A stretch of 38,206 nucleotides of DNA from Polyrhizophydium stewartii (GCA_027604665.1 JADGIZ010000032.1:1-38206); one strand, 5' to 3'. Positions 19,401 through 31,200 are shown, counted from the first letter of the stretch. A program made the numbers and translations. The notes: generated by a model from the sequence alone, not told the origin.

Positions 19401-21360
19401 GCTATAAGCAAGATGAGGTGATATAATTAAAGAGCTATTTTGAAGGAGAAATATGCTAAGTTTTGAGCTAATAATAATAGATTTCTGGTATATGAGCCAA
19501 TATTCTATAGAGAGACTCCTGATTAGAGTACATAGATCTAAGATCTATGACAGAGGGCTATAAATAAAAGTGCAGAACATGAAAGAGGAAAGAAAGACTA
19601 GGAACTATAAAGAAATCACCTAAGAGTTAGTTCTTCTCTCTTTTTCATATGTCTTAATCTAGGCCAATTATAGCTATGTTCTTTAAGGAGGCAATGTATA
19701 TAAATTTATTACTTAAGAAAGAGCAATTAGGTAAGAGTACATCAGAATGCTATTTATACACAACTTATTTAGAGATCAGACTAGACGACTATCTCAGATA
19801 AATCTCTATATATTAGATTACTTTCTTGGCTATATCTTATTCCCTAACAAATTAAGATGACTTTAGTAAAAGATCGGTCAATTCTTTAGGTAAGGATCTC
19901 AACTAAGACTATTCGTTATAAAGTTGTTCTCTTTATGAATTGTTCTATGCTTTGCTTAATGTTAAGAAGTCTATTACAAGGCTTTTTTCATTCAGAGGAT
20001 GATCTAACATGGCATAGCTCTTTGTCCTATCTTAGAGAGCTTAGCTCTAATGTGCACGATCTTTAGAGACCCCTTCTACTTATAATCTCTTTAAAGGATA
20101 TGGTTAGAATAGCTATCTGTCAGGGATTAGCTGAACCAAGAGGGGCAGAAGAAGATGGAAAGACAAATGAATACCTTTAGATCTCTCTCCCTTTCTTCCT
20201 CGTTTAGCTACTTTCTAGAAATTTCCTAATGAGACTAGAACAAAAGATGATTAACTTCTCATAGATTGGTACTTCTAATTAGATTGAGATCCCTCTTCAA
20301 CTCTTTTATCTGAATTCTAAGGATATATAACTTGAACTAATACAATATATCTCCTATGACTTTATTTATAACACAAAAGCCTAAGTATAGAAGGAGGACC
20401 AACAAAGAGGGTAATTAAGTTAGAAAAACAATTGTTTTCTTTCCCTCCATTGAGTCATAGGACTTCTCTACATTTAGGATACTCTCTAGACATCAAAATA
20501 GCTGCTACTCTTCCTTTATTACTCTATTAGCTCTCTCTCCATGTTATGGTACTTTTATCCTATGAGACAAAGGGAGATACCTTATGAATGATTCAGAAGG
20601 TGAATAGAGCTCCTTCTATGGATAAACTGCTAAGGTCCTTTTTATAACTTTTGGCACAATGCTCTTTAGGGTATTTAATAAGTAAAAGATCGGGTAATAA
20701 ATTAGATAGATCTCTCGTCTCAGAGAAGAGGCCAAATAAGAAAGAAGTATAGTTCCTTATTCTGTAGAGAGTCATTTATGGTGATCTGATCTACTTAGAG
20801 ATAGAACCAATTAAAGGAAGAATAAAGGGTTCTATGTTTTTTATATATTAGTTAGAAAATGATTATCTAGAAGTATATACTTAAAAGATTTATAATAAGG
20901 AAGTTTTATATATTATAATTGGTTCTCTCCTTCTTCTTTAAGCAGGGTATAAATAATAGAACCTCACTAGAAATAGATATAATTATAGTTTTAGACATCC
21001 TATTTGCAGGTCTTTTAGAGATAACCCAAATAATGTGTATACGAGATAAGTAATTTACTAGAAGATAGCTAAGTTTTAACACTAGCTTCAGGTTCCATTC
21101 TTTCACAACATTTTTACTTACAATATCCGATATCAATGATATGAGATTTTCTCCTATTCTTTAGATAACATTGCACCACCATATAGAAGGAGTAATTCAA
21201 GCCAATAAGAGGATAAAGATTAAGGATCAAATCGCTCCTATGTGCAGATAGACTTGTGGACTAAACCTAAGCTTCTCCTAGATCAAACACAAATGAGAAA
21301 GGTGAAAATAGACAAGTTCATGCTATACAGATAAGTGCGAGAGCTAGATAATAATTGGAA
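19401..21360. other. AT-rich block without GC elements
   Basis: Nearly 2 kb with no GC cluster and with purine- and pyrimidine-rich tracts such as GAAAGAGGAAAGAAAG. The reverse frames 20593-20775 and 20906-21136 have no recognisable domain, and their leucine, isoleucine and serine richness is what such composition gives. I see no RNA gene. Confidence 0.5.
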
Positions 21361-21374
21361 TCACACTGTTGCTG

Positions 21375-21417
21375 AAATTCGGATAAACGAATAGGCAATC
21401 TTAGATTGCTCATTCTA
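21375..21417 (+). repeat. Double-hairpin element, copy 3
   Basis: The constant hairpin AAATTCGGATAAACGAAT is followed by a third version of the second hairpin, GCAATC-TTA-GATTGC, and then ATTCTA. It confirms the rule of fixed first hairpin and variable second hairpin. It sits at the end of a GC-free block. Confidence 0.8.
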
Positions 21418-21940
21418 ATGTGTTATAAGCACTACAGAGGAACTATTTACCATGAACCAACTAGATTATAGTAGACATCTAAAAGATGTTTAATCTTCTG
21501 GGTAATTAATATAACTAATATGAGGTTAAGGTGATTATTAACCAAAATATGTAGTAATTAGAGCAATTATTAAATTGATTAGTATCAAAATACCAAATAT
21601 CGAGAAGAGGGAAGTTAATCGCTTGAGGAAAGCTGGTACACTTAACAGAATTGGTTAGGTGAAAGCTCAGTTGAGGTAATAGTTTTGGTAATTAGACTCC
21701 AATACGCGGTCCTTCCGCGGCCAAGGCCGCTTTAATAGAATCGGACCGCTTAAAGAGAGAAGAATGAAAACAAAAAAGGAACAAATCGCGAAGCTTGACA
21801 ATTTCTATTTCGTATAATGTAAAGCTGTAACTATGATGCTCAATTTACTCTTCATATACAGTGGATAATCCTATAACGGAATGAAAGTTAATATAAGCTA
21901 AGCTTGATTGAATTATAACCTGTACAAACAATCGAAACTG

Positions 21941-22007
21941 CATGATTAACACAATTTGCCCGGAGGGGAAATTGGCCCTCTGGGCTCAATTTTGTGGTTG
22001 AATCATG
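21941..22007. repeat. 67-bp near-continuous hairpin
   Basis: CATGATT (21941-21947) pairs with AATCATG (22001-22007). ACAATTT-type and GCCCGGAGGG/CCCTCTGGGC segments continue the stem inward (with one G-T pair) to a short AAATTGG-like loop. Nearly the whole element folds back on itself, with a few bulges. Confidence 0.7.
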
Positions 22008-22539
22008 ATACCTCTTGACTTAGTAATTTAGCCACCAAGAGTGGTTACCAACATTACAAAATATTTGCAATAACCTCATTTGAGGTTTACAGGTTTATGA
22101 AATAGCAAAAGTCATCTTCAATCAGTGGTGAACGTCAGATATAACCCTTAAGATAGAATAGGTACTGAATGCCAATCAATGACTTAGAAAGAAGCTGCAA
22201 TTAGGAATCCACAACATGAATAGCGAAGCTTACCAAGATTCTCAAAATTCACGATTCTTGGAGCGGCATCCGCCGCTGATGGATTTGGTTTAAGCGGCTT
22301 CGCGATGAATATTTCTGTTGTCTCAATTTTAGTTAAACAGCTACAACAATCTCCACTAATCAACCACCAGCCATGTATGAAGATTGACCGATAAAGTTGA
22401 TCCTACATTACTTATGTAGATCCCGTAATTAAGCAATTATTCAGATCTTAGAACCCATACAAAGTCTTGTCCCACTCTCTGAGTGGTTTCTAAATAATTT
22501 CCTATCTATTATTTACCATTATTGAATAATTCCTACTTA

Positions 22540-22556
22540 TCGATCTATAAGATCGA
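22540..22556. repeat. GATCGA-type 7-3-7 micro-hairpin
   Basis: TCGATCT-ATA-AGATCGA is a perfect palindrome; it is a sister of 28715-28731 (loop TTT) and 26004-26018 (6-bp stem, loop ATT). Confidence 0.85.
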
Positions 22557-24007
22557 CGCTTATATCAGGGTCACATAACCTTTTAAAGGTGTCATATCTA
22601 AAATGTTGTAGTAGTAGTGTTTTCATAGAATTAACTCGTCAAAATCTATCATCTGGTTTATTGAGGTTCCACCTCCACAATTAGAGTATCTAGTTTAACC
22701 ACCCTGGTTCAGGTTAATCCCAATGGTTCAGGGTAAAGTACCTTAGATTGATGACTCATCTCAAAATTGGCCCCTTTGGTGAATCATCTATACTAGTTGT
22801 TTTCCATGAGCTGTGTAGACCGTAGTTTCAGCTGATCTAGTTCTAGTCTATTTATTATTGATCTTTGAAGTACCTAGAGCAAATTTGATCAGCATTCTTG
22901 GCGCGCCGCCCGTTCTAGTATCAGCCAGAATTATTCTACTGCCATTACATTCGATCTCTGCATGACACTTTGAGATCTCATTTCATTTAGATCATATATT
23001 TTACCATTACAGGATCTCAGCTTAATGCACTATCGATCCTTTCATTAATTTGTTAGAACCATTCAACAATTACTTAAAAGCGTTACCGCACATTTGTTCT
23101 CAGCTCTTTTAGCTTGTTCAGCCTATTATTTTTATTCTCTTATTTTCTTCTATTCATCTTTTCTCCATTTCTTAGTCTTATTCCTTTAAAAATAGCAATT
23201 AAAATCCTTAATAATGAAGAACAATTTACATTGAATTTCATATAAGACTATTTGAGAACATCTCAACATCTTTGATTAAAAGTTGAGTAGGCGATAAACC
23301 CAGATGCTTGGTATTGAACGGAGTAATTTGAAGAAGTCTGCCCTGGTTATTGCCTAGGCCCACTAACTTAACTATAAATCATTCTTCGTTCCCTTTTAAA
23401 TGCAAAGCATTTGGTTGCTTCCATCGATGCTACGATCGATTTGATTTTTGGTTTATTTTTATTGAAGTATTGAAAATTGACCAACTTCCAGTTGGTGGAT
23501 TTTCAGGTTTCTGGATTTTCATTTTGACTGATTTGTTTCCAAAGTTAAGAAAATTCTCTAGGTAGTAGTAAATTCAAAATATAAAACTGGTTTAGAAGAG
23601 CATTCATAGAATGCTTTGTGTTACTTAGTGAGCTGTCACTTTGACCTGATAGGACTGGTCAGATGACTTATGCTAGGACGCCTCTTCAAGGGACAGTGAA
23701 GTTGTGATCAAGTAAAGCAGCAATAGACGATTGCTTAAAAGACCTAGAAAGAGTCTGAGATGGTTGAAAAGATCTAGACTAACTTAAGCGGCGTCGCTAG
23801 GCGCGAGCTGACGCGACGCGATCAAGCTTAAATATTTCTGTAGTAATCAAGAAACTCTTAGAGCTAAACAATCTTATTTGGTTGGTGCTTCCCATAGCGC
23901 TTTATATAAATTGCACTTAAAGCATCGACAATAGGTGCTCTCTCTTAGAGTAATTGATCCTTCAGCTTTTATAAGAATCTGTTAGAGCCAACTCTAAATT
24001 AACGCAA
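22557..24007. other. Spacer with GC elements and one unrecognised frame
   Basis: It contains an ACCAACT-TCC-AGTTGGT hairpin (23480-23496) and the 26-bp element shared with 8155-8180 (23790-23815). The 71-codon frame 23350-23565 has few biased tracts, but the hairpin lies inside it and no family is recognised, so it is not called a gene. Confidence 0.45.
23787..23823 (+). repeat. GC element related to the 45-bp family, copy 2
   Basis: The core 23790-23815 is identical to 8155-8180 (GGCGTCGCTAGGCGCGAGCT then GACGCG). The outer arms differ between the copies. Confidence 0.8.
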
Positions 24008-24063
24008 TCGCAGCGGAGCGGTCGTGACTAGCCTCATAAGAGCTTCTGAGGCGACGTCGCGGC
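24008..24063 (+). repeat. 56-bp compound GC element, copy 2
   Basis: It is identical to 4834-4889 except for one visible base in the central palindrome (CATAAG for CAGAAG). The single change breaks one base pair of that palindrome, so this copy may be the mutated one. Confidence 0.9.
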
Positions 24064-24080
24064 CTAGCGATTCATTTTAG

Positions 24081-24121
24081 CGGTCCGATCTAAGAAAGGC
24101 GGCTTTGCCGCCTGAGGACCG
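24081..24121. repeat. Nested hairpins
   Basis: CGGTCC (24081-24086) and GGACCG (24116-24121) enclose a second perfect hairpin GGCGGC-TTT-GCCGCC (24098-24112). The layout looks like a palindrome placed inside the loop of another. Confidence 0.8.
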
Positions 24122-26860
24122 CAGGGCATGCTCACTTGAACAAAGCTTATTTAGTAATCATTCGGGTGTGGTCTAGAACCTTCTCGATTTAACCTAAATA
24201 AGAAGTAATACCAAAAGTCCAACAAACTATACTCAAGTTCAATAGCCATCTTAGCACTCTACAGAGTAAATATGCAGAAACAAATCATAATGAACCTTCT
24301 GGACTATACTATTCGTTGAGGGTAACAACAGATGAAAGAATTTTTAGTCCTCATATCACTGCCTTAAAGACTAGAACAAAGCGAGAAGGGTGAGGCATCT
24401 CAAATGTAGCGGAGCGACTACGCACTGGGTCATTATATGCTATGAAAGCGCCCCACGGGCCAGATCGCGGCGCGCCAAAAAGAAATGCTGAAGGATTGAA
24501 TAAAACAATCTAATGATTGTTGTGGGGTCTTAATCTGGATAAGTAAGGAAAATTATTTTGATAATATATGATAAATCTATCCAAGATGTAATACATGATG
24601 ACTCGAGTTAATCAAATTCGTAAATAATAAGGTCATCCATTGATACATTTAGCTAGCTTACCTATTCAATTTATCCATCTTTTCTAGTTCTAAATCTAGC
24701 ATTTATTCCAATAAAAATCTAACTACAACTTATCCTCTTCCCAGAGTGTACATCATTTATCAGTTGATCGATTTAATCAATTCTGAATCGATTATTGCTG
24801 GTTTCTGAAATTATCTAAATGGTTAGTTCTGGATCGCTCAGTTTAACAAATAATTGGAAAACGGATCATGTTAAGGTTGGAATATTGGACAGTTATTTGG
24901 GTTAATTTTACATTTTGTAACCTTTTTTGTTTAGCTCAATCTGTTACACCCAGCTCCACTCGTTTGTTTAGCAATCTTAACTCTAATCTTCACAAACTTA
25001 GTTTGTTTTCATTCCGTAGCTATATAGACTTTAGAAAAGCTACGAAATCTTCCAAACCTAATACGTCACATCCAATTGATCTACGAGTTATAAGAACTCG
25101 GATGGATTCCTAAAAATGAATTTGCTAGAAACTGAAGGGGGCCCCGGAACCGTAACATCTATCGTAGAAAGCTTGGGGTTCCATCAAGATGTATAAAATG
25201 AACTACCAAAGTCAAAAGACATATCATCCCCATTCCACCAGTTCTATCTGGATCTTGCGGACCGGAGGTCCTCCGAATCTTGATCTTGATATTTATACAA
25301 TTAATTAAGCTCATATTCCTAGTCAGATCCTATACTTGAACTAGTTTGCTAATACTAAAGGGAACTCTTACGGGTGTTGGCTTGATCGGAGTTCAGTTCC
25401 AATTCTAGACCTTGCCAATTCATTGATCTTGAGTCATACATTTAGTTTATAAATCAATTAAGATAAGATGGGGTAGGTACGTACGCACCCCCAACCCACG
25501 TAGTCCGGCGTCTGAGAAATAAAGTGAACAAAATAGAAGAACTCGTGGCCCCGACGTCGGGCCCAAAAACGGGTCCTCCCTTTCTTTGAGCGATAAGTGG
25601 CCAAAGGTAAATTAGAAATTTAATATAACTAGGTAGAATAAATAATTAGAAAAGATTTATACCAAATGGAGCCACTCTAAAGTTTTCTATGAAATGAATA
25701 CAATCGTTACACTCATGAATAGCTGCCTTTCCCAACTCTTCAAATTGTTTCACTCTTTTTGGCACCTACAGTGTCGTTGACCATTTAAGATCTTAATGCA
25801 ATCTCCAACGGTTACACTTACGATCGCTTCATTCGACGTTACCCACTACGCTATTAATTAATTAGATTTTCGATAGTTATCTGTCAGTACGCCCTATCGC
25901 CACTCTGGCATCTAGCAATATTCTAAAGATGACAGTATGACAATATTATTCCGAAGTTTACCTTTATAACCTTTCGAATTGCCTAATTAACCATTCATTA
26001 CACCGATCTATTAGATCGATTCAGAACATTCATTATTTCCATTCAATCGCCACTATTAAGAGTGGCTCCCGAGGGCCCGAAAACGGGCCCCCGACCTTCG
26101 ACCATGGGCGTATTTTTGGCTTTGGGTCTACGCCACCTAAGTTACACAAACATAGAGCTCTGCAGGTGTAGGAATAACTTAATCTATCATCCTTTAGCTT
26201 ATTAAAGCATAAATAGACGTTTGATTTAGAAATAGATGTATTTTGTAGATTAGTTAAATTGGCGGACGTTCAGCCCGGAATGAGCCCATTCCGTCCTAGA
26301 AGGCTAACGCCCTTATCTAGACTGTGGCTTATTCCTCTATGTTAACTAGTTAAAATGATCAGAATATAATAATTCTAAGTAGATGTCTCATAATTAATCC
26401 TTTAGCTTAACTTAATAACTTGGTCAATATGCTAATAGTTGGGGTCTATCAACATCAAACAATCCCACCAATTGCTGATTTGTTAGGCATTATTACTGGT
26501 TGATCCAAAGAGCTCTTAATCTCTCGAGATCTTAAAATAATAGAGAGAAGCATTATAATGCTGAAGGGCGAGCGATTCCGATAGTAGCCCGACCAAATAA
26601 TTGAGGATCCCGTTTTCAATGCGTCGGTACGTATGACTTTTCTAAGTTTTGGAATAACTTTGAGGAATTGATCACCTCCTTAATATGGGGTCAAAATTAT
26701 TAAGATGTTTAGATTATTTGAAGTCCGCTTGAATGAAATGTGCCCCCGATCATTCGTGATAGAAAATAATCCATCTCGTCATTCAACAATCGCGAAGCCG
26801 CTCAAATCAACATGAAAAAACAAAAGTAAATGTTGGACTCGTAAAGCAACGTGAGTGATA
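24122..26860. other. Gene-less spacer
   Basis: No supportable gene. The 81-codon frame at 24868-25113 is rich in Leu, Ser and Phe and has no recognised family. Palindromes include CCCGACGTCGGG (25550-25561), a GGGCCCG-AAAA-CGGGCCC hairpin near 26072-26090, CGATCT-ATT-AGATCG (26004-26018) and GGAATG/CATTCC near 26277-26293. At 25131-25185 a GGAACC/GGTTCC pair encloses about 30 nt. Confidence 0.5.
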
Positions 26861-26866
26861 ACGCAG

Positions 26867-26895
26867 CCGGTGCATGTTCGGTTATAACATGCCGG
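26867..26895. repeat. 10-bp hairpin
   Basis: CCG plus GCATGTT (26867-26878, with a 2-nt bulge) pairs with AACATGC plus CGG (26886-26895) around a CGGTTAT loop. It is followed by a GC-rich stretch to about 26922. Confidence 0.7.
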
Positions 26896-27186
26896 AGACC
26901 CGTAGGCCGGAGGGACGGGACATTAGGGGGGCTTTAGCTTGATCCTGATCTATGAAGGAGAAAAGAAACGCATGGTCGTAGCAAGCAATTGGTTAATTCA
27001 ATAAATGGTAAGCATAGGGGTGGTTCCCAGCGATAAAGCGATAATAGATCTAAAAGATTTTGATCGGCCAACCTCCCTTCAGCTTCTCTATAAGTTATAT
27101 TCCAGCAATTGGGCTTTTCTTTAATCAATGAACAACTCATGTAAATGAGTGTAGAAGTACTAGAAGAAAGATCAAATACCATTAAA

Positions 27187-27213
27187 AGATCGGGGCGGTT
27201 GCCGCCCCGATCT
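27187..27213. repeat. 12-bp perfect hairpin
   Basis: AGATCGGGGCGG-TTG-CCGCCCCGATCT is a perfect 12-bp stem with a 3-nt loop, the longest uninterrupted stem of the 3-nt-loop type noted in the window. It touches the 5' end of the reverse frame 26934-27182. Confidence 0.9.
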
Positions 27214-29322
27214 CTGAATGAGTTGTAGCATTTGAATTATATTTGAGATGCGCATTTATTTATAGCCTGATTTAGTCAATATAGGTAAACTGAAGGAACT
27301 AATGGGAGCATACATGAGTAGACTGTTAGAATTATCTAGCTTATCTATCATTTAGTTAATTAGATTAGCTTAATCATGGAGCTGCTCCAAAACAATTCCT
27401 GGATATTCTAGTTTTATCTAATTTGTATCTGAATATAGTCGATCAGAGATTATTACTAACGGGATTAACAGCACCTTAATAATTGAGGCGGCTTCGCAGT
27501 TTCGTAATATAGTACGTCACTACGTTCCTGAAGACAAATGGGATTACGACTAAGGTCTTTATTTTATGATTACCGTCTCTATTGACTCTTTAGCTTTATT
27601 TAATTATTAGTAAAATCCCTATATGAACCCATGGATAGGGGTGGAATTATTTGCATAATTCGAGGTTGATCCTTCTCAAAATCTTGGGAGCGGCTCCGCC
27701 GCGACTCATCCAGGAAATTATGCTAAAGGAACGTCGAGGTTCAAGAGCCACCTACACAAAGCTTTAGGCTGAGGATCCTGAAGGTATTCCTACGATAAGC
27801 TATCTCATCTGGTTGCTATCGTAGAATTAGGCACTTAAATTGCCGGCTCCTTTGAGGAGCCTAATTTGATGAATTGTCCAACTTCTATTTATTAGTCTTA
27901 TTTCCTATTATTTTATATACTAAAGTCCTTTACATATATTTAGTCAATAATAATTTCTATTCCATTTCTTGTCAGTTTTCCTGTTATTAAAATTAGTATT
28001 CTTAATTAGTACTAACCAAATCTAATTGTGCACTCATATTTATGAGTTAATATTCAATTCACCAACCTAAAGGTTGGTTTTAAATAGGTGATAGTTAATT
28101 CATTTATAGATCCATAAGATTAAAAGTTGATACATCTAGGTTCAGATCTTACTTATCTTATTGGATTTACCTACCTTTCTCAAAAGTTCCCCGCACTGGT
28201 TTCGTGGTGGTTCCCGTGCTCCAAATACACCTTATTGTTTATGCTAAGTATTGAGGACTAACACTAATCGATCGTAGATCGATGGTTATAATACAAGATT
28301 ATCTACTCGACCAGATCTATCTTAGACTAGAATCGGCCCCTGGGGGCGATTCCCCGCTAGCGGTGAATCTAGAGAGTCAAGCAAGAAGAGAAGAAGTTCT
28401 AATTTAACAGTGTAACTACTTCAGCAGCTACAAAGTGGTCTGTCAGATTAATTGTAGAAATGAGGAGAAATCGCGCCGTGGCTACGCCACCTCAATGAGG
28501 GGGCGGCCACTCCAGCCTAACCGAAATTAACAACCAATGGGGTTTAATAGAAGTGGAAGTTAGATTAATAGAAATTGTGATATAAGCAGGAGAATAATTG
28601 GAACATGTAGATGAGAATCCCTAGGTGTGGAAGTAACAACGAGCAAAATGCGAGTCTACCTTCATAATTAGGCTTTATCCAATCATCTCTTATTTCATTT
28701 ACAGTTTCTCCAACTCGATCTTTTAGATCGATAAGACAAGATTAGTCTGACCAATTGGCACGATCACTTTACCAAGCTAAAAGTAGAGCAGGATGGCTGT
28801 CAATAATCCAGATCGTACAGAGTCATAGTTTATTGATCAGGATGTTGGAGAAAGCTAAAGGATAAGATGACAATCCGAATCAATGGGAGGTAGGTGACAT
28901 ACCAACAATAACGGTCCCTTTTAATGCTACTAATGATACGTTCAGGCACCACAGGGCTCAGGCAATAATTCTAATCGATTAATTGTTTTATGTAATCCAA
29001 AGAACTAGTCGAATCAGAGATTCGATAAAATAACTAGTTATTTAAATAGAAATAACCTGACTTCGTTACAGAGAACCTATAAGCAACCCAGGAGTGCGGG
29101 CCAACGCCCTCCATTTTATTCTCAATCATACAATAAATAGCAGCCCACGGTAATAAGTTTATTTAACCAATCTAAATCAAATGGTCAAAGCCCTATCAAA
29201 GTATACAATCTAAGCTAAAGTTTTGAGGGGCTATTTTCTACCCCTGTGTTGGGAAGTTCAACAGCTAACTTAAGGAGCGTTGAAGTTAGAAGAATCCACA
29301 CTATTTGTTAATTGTTGAGTTC
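27214..29322. other. Gene-less spacer with micro-hairpins
   Basis: It contains GCGGC-TCC-GCCGC (27690-27702), CTACGATA/TATCGTAG (27790-27824), ACTCAT/ATGAGT (28032-28047), ACCAACC-TAAA-GGTTGGT (28061-28078), ATCGATC-GTA-GATCGAT (28267-28283) and TCGATCT-TTT-AGATCGA (28715-28731). A GC cluster ending GGCGGCCACTCC lies at 28470-28515. No gene is evident. Confidence 0.5.
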
Positions 29323-29367
29323 GTAAGGACGACCCCCGTACGGGGGGAGCTAACGCGCCGTCCGATT
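29323..29367 (+). repeat. 45-bp GC element, copy 2
   Basis: It is nearly identical to 11926-11970 (GTAAGG here for GTTAGG there), with unrelated flanks. Confidence 0.9.
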
Positions 29368-29819
29368 CGGAACTTTGGAAAGGTTCGGAATTCTAAATGC
29401 AATCAAAACCCTAACCAAAGTAGCCAGAGTGGTGTCAATTCAAGCTCAGAGTTGAGTCAGGATTTGCCAGAATATTACTAGAATTGGTTCTCGACCATTA
29501 CAAAGTACGTTTAAACAACAGGTGATGAAGCCGGTTCTCTGAAGTTTCAGAGTTTTTCGTAGATAAAAATATACTAACTTTAGTTTTCAGTTAATAAAGT
29601 TTTAAACCCAAAGGGGTGTTAAAGTTGACAATCAACAGGGTGCCCCCTTAATAGTAGATATTAATATTGAGTTAGATTAGGCAGAGTCGGTCTGATTAGA
29701 AGTATCGATAGTTTTTATGTGTTGTTTTATTATAGTGTCTAGTGATTTAGATTTTGATCGAGCCGCAGGCCACTTAGTGGGCTGCGCCCATTCGTGGGTT
29801 ACAGATAATAATCAAATAG

Positions 29820-29915
29820 TTCAATGTTCGGGTCTACTATACCACTGATTCCCTGATATCTACAGGAATATATACTAACAAGGATCTACCTTCTGGCGCT
29901 ACTGTTAATATTTAG
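29820..29915 (+). pseudogene. Fragment of a mitochondrial-plasmid-type family B DNA polymerase
   Basis: The frame reads NVRVYYTTDSLI, then STGIYTNKDLPSG, up to a TAG at 29913. Family B polymerases of linear mitochondrial plasmids have motif C, YxDTDS(I/L), at the end of a hydrophobic strand, followed by a short lysine- and LP-containing segment. YYTTDSLI differs by one missing aspartate codon, and TNKDLP follows where expected. The missing residue is the catalytic DTD aspartate, and only about 31 codons are open, so this is a dead fragment. Motifs A and B were not found upstream. The match is short and made by eye; chance similarity is possible. Confidence 0.4.
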
Positions 29916-30450
29916 ACTTGAACTCCCCAAAAAGAGAAGATTATCTTTACTAGATTACTGATTAGACTAGCACCCATGCTGCGGCTGATATTCCCATCTA
30001 GGGATCAGAATTTCCCTTTAGATTAGGTTCTATTTGACTCTTATTGGTTTAGTTTATATTAGAGTGATCAACTAAGTTGATGAAGAATAACCTGTCTTGA
30101 ATAATTAGAATGGTGTGAAACCGTAGTGCGCGGCGTGGCGTAGCGACAGCACGCAACCTGAAAGCAAATTCTAATAAAGCGATCGTTTTTTAATAAGGGT
30201 TTTTTACCACCTCTATGACTATTGACTACTACACTACTGAGACACAAGGAAACTAAATTAGACTCATTTTCAACGTCACGGTCTAATCTTATGCTTTAAC
30301 CCTCTGACTTGCCACTTCCTGTGCCCACTCTCCTTCTCGACCAATTTAATTCTGAGGATTTTGTCCGCCGTAAACCCCAGAAGATCTCAGGATCTCACCA
30401 CAATCGCGCCCGATGAGGTTACTATCTATGCCTAATTCCTGTCGACTTTC

Positions 30451-31200
30451 TCTTTTGCTTCTCTTTCTAACTTGTTCAAAGGATATTTAGAGAATATAGA
30501 TAAAATTAACTAGAGGATAAAGAGTGTGGGATCCTTGTAGATTATTTATTTAAAGGATGATTATACCTAACCAAGATCTATCAATTACTTGGAGAATATG
30601 TTTATAATTGGTATAAATAAGGAATCTGTTCTAGAAGAAATATAACCGATTAATATAAGAAGTGGTATAAAGATATTTCTATTAATAAGGGGCTATAAAT
30701 AAGTATAGATCAGTTGCATTCTCTTTTTGGATCTTGTAATAATTGGAAATCTAAATTGAACCTAATAAATTGACAGGTTATTTGATTAGATAAAATCATG
30801 GGAGGAGAGAAAACTGCTAGATAAGACACCTCAATATTGTATTGAAGAATTGGTTATTTCATTAACAGTAAAATCTATTTAAAGGGTAGGTAAACCTTTA
30901 CCTTCTTTCTAATTAATTGTATGTTTTCTTTGGATAATCAAAATAAGAGAATTGGGATTTATAACTCTCTTTTACAAGTAGACATTGGTTTTGTAGGCCT
31001 ATCTTTAACTTTTCAGGTTAGGTTATATGGATTAAAAAGTTAAGAACTCTTTACATTCTAGAGGAGCTGTCAGGATCTTATAATCTTTTAGTAATTTCCC
31101 TCTTCCTACAATAATAGTACACCCTAGGTTTAGATCCATTACTGACCTCTAGATATTTAACTGGAACGTCAGGATCAATGAAATTATGATTGCCAGTATT
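30451..31200. other. AT-rich block without GC elements
   Basis: The texture is the same as the earlier GC-free blocks. No gene or RNA is recognised. Confidence 0.5.

Noticed and set aside
20593..21136. Two reverse frames of 60 and 76 codons
   Set aside because: Hydrophobic, compositionally expected products inside a featureless AT-rich block; no family recognised.
24868..25113. 81-codon frame with a hydrophobic N-terminus
   Set aside because: The apparent signal-like start is short and the remainder Ser/Leu/Asn-rich. No homologue recognised and no neighbouring gene.
26934..27182. 82-codon reverse frame
   Set aside because: No domain or family resemblance, no coding-like context, and a 12-bp hairpin lies directly upstream of its start.
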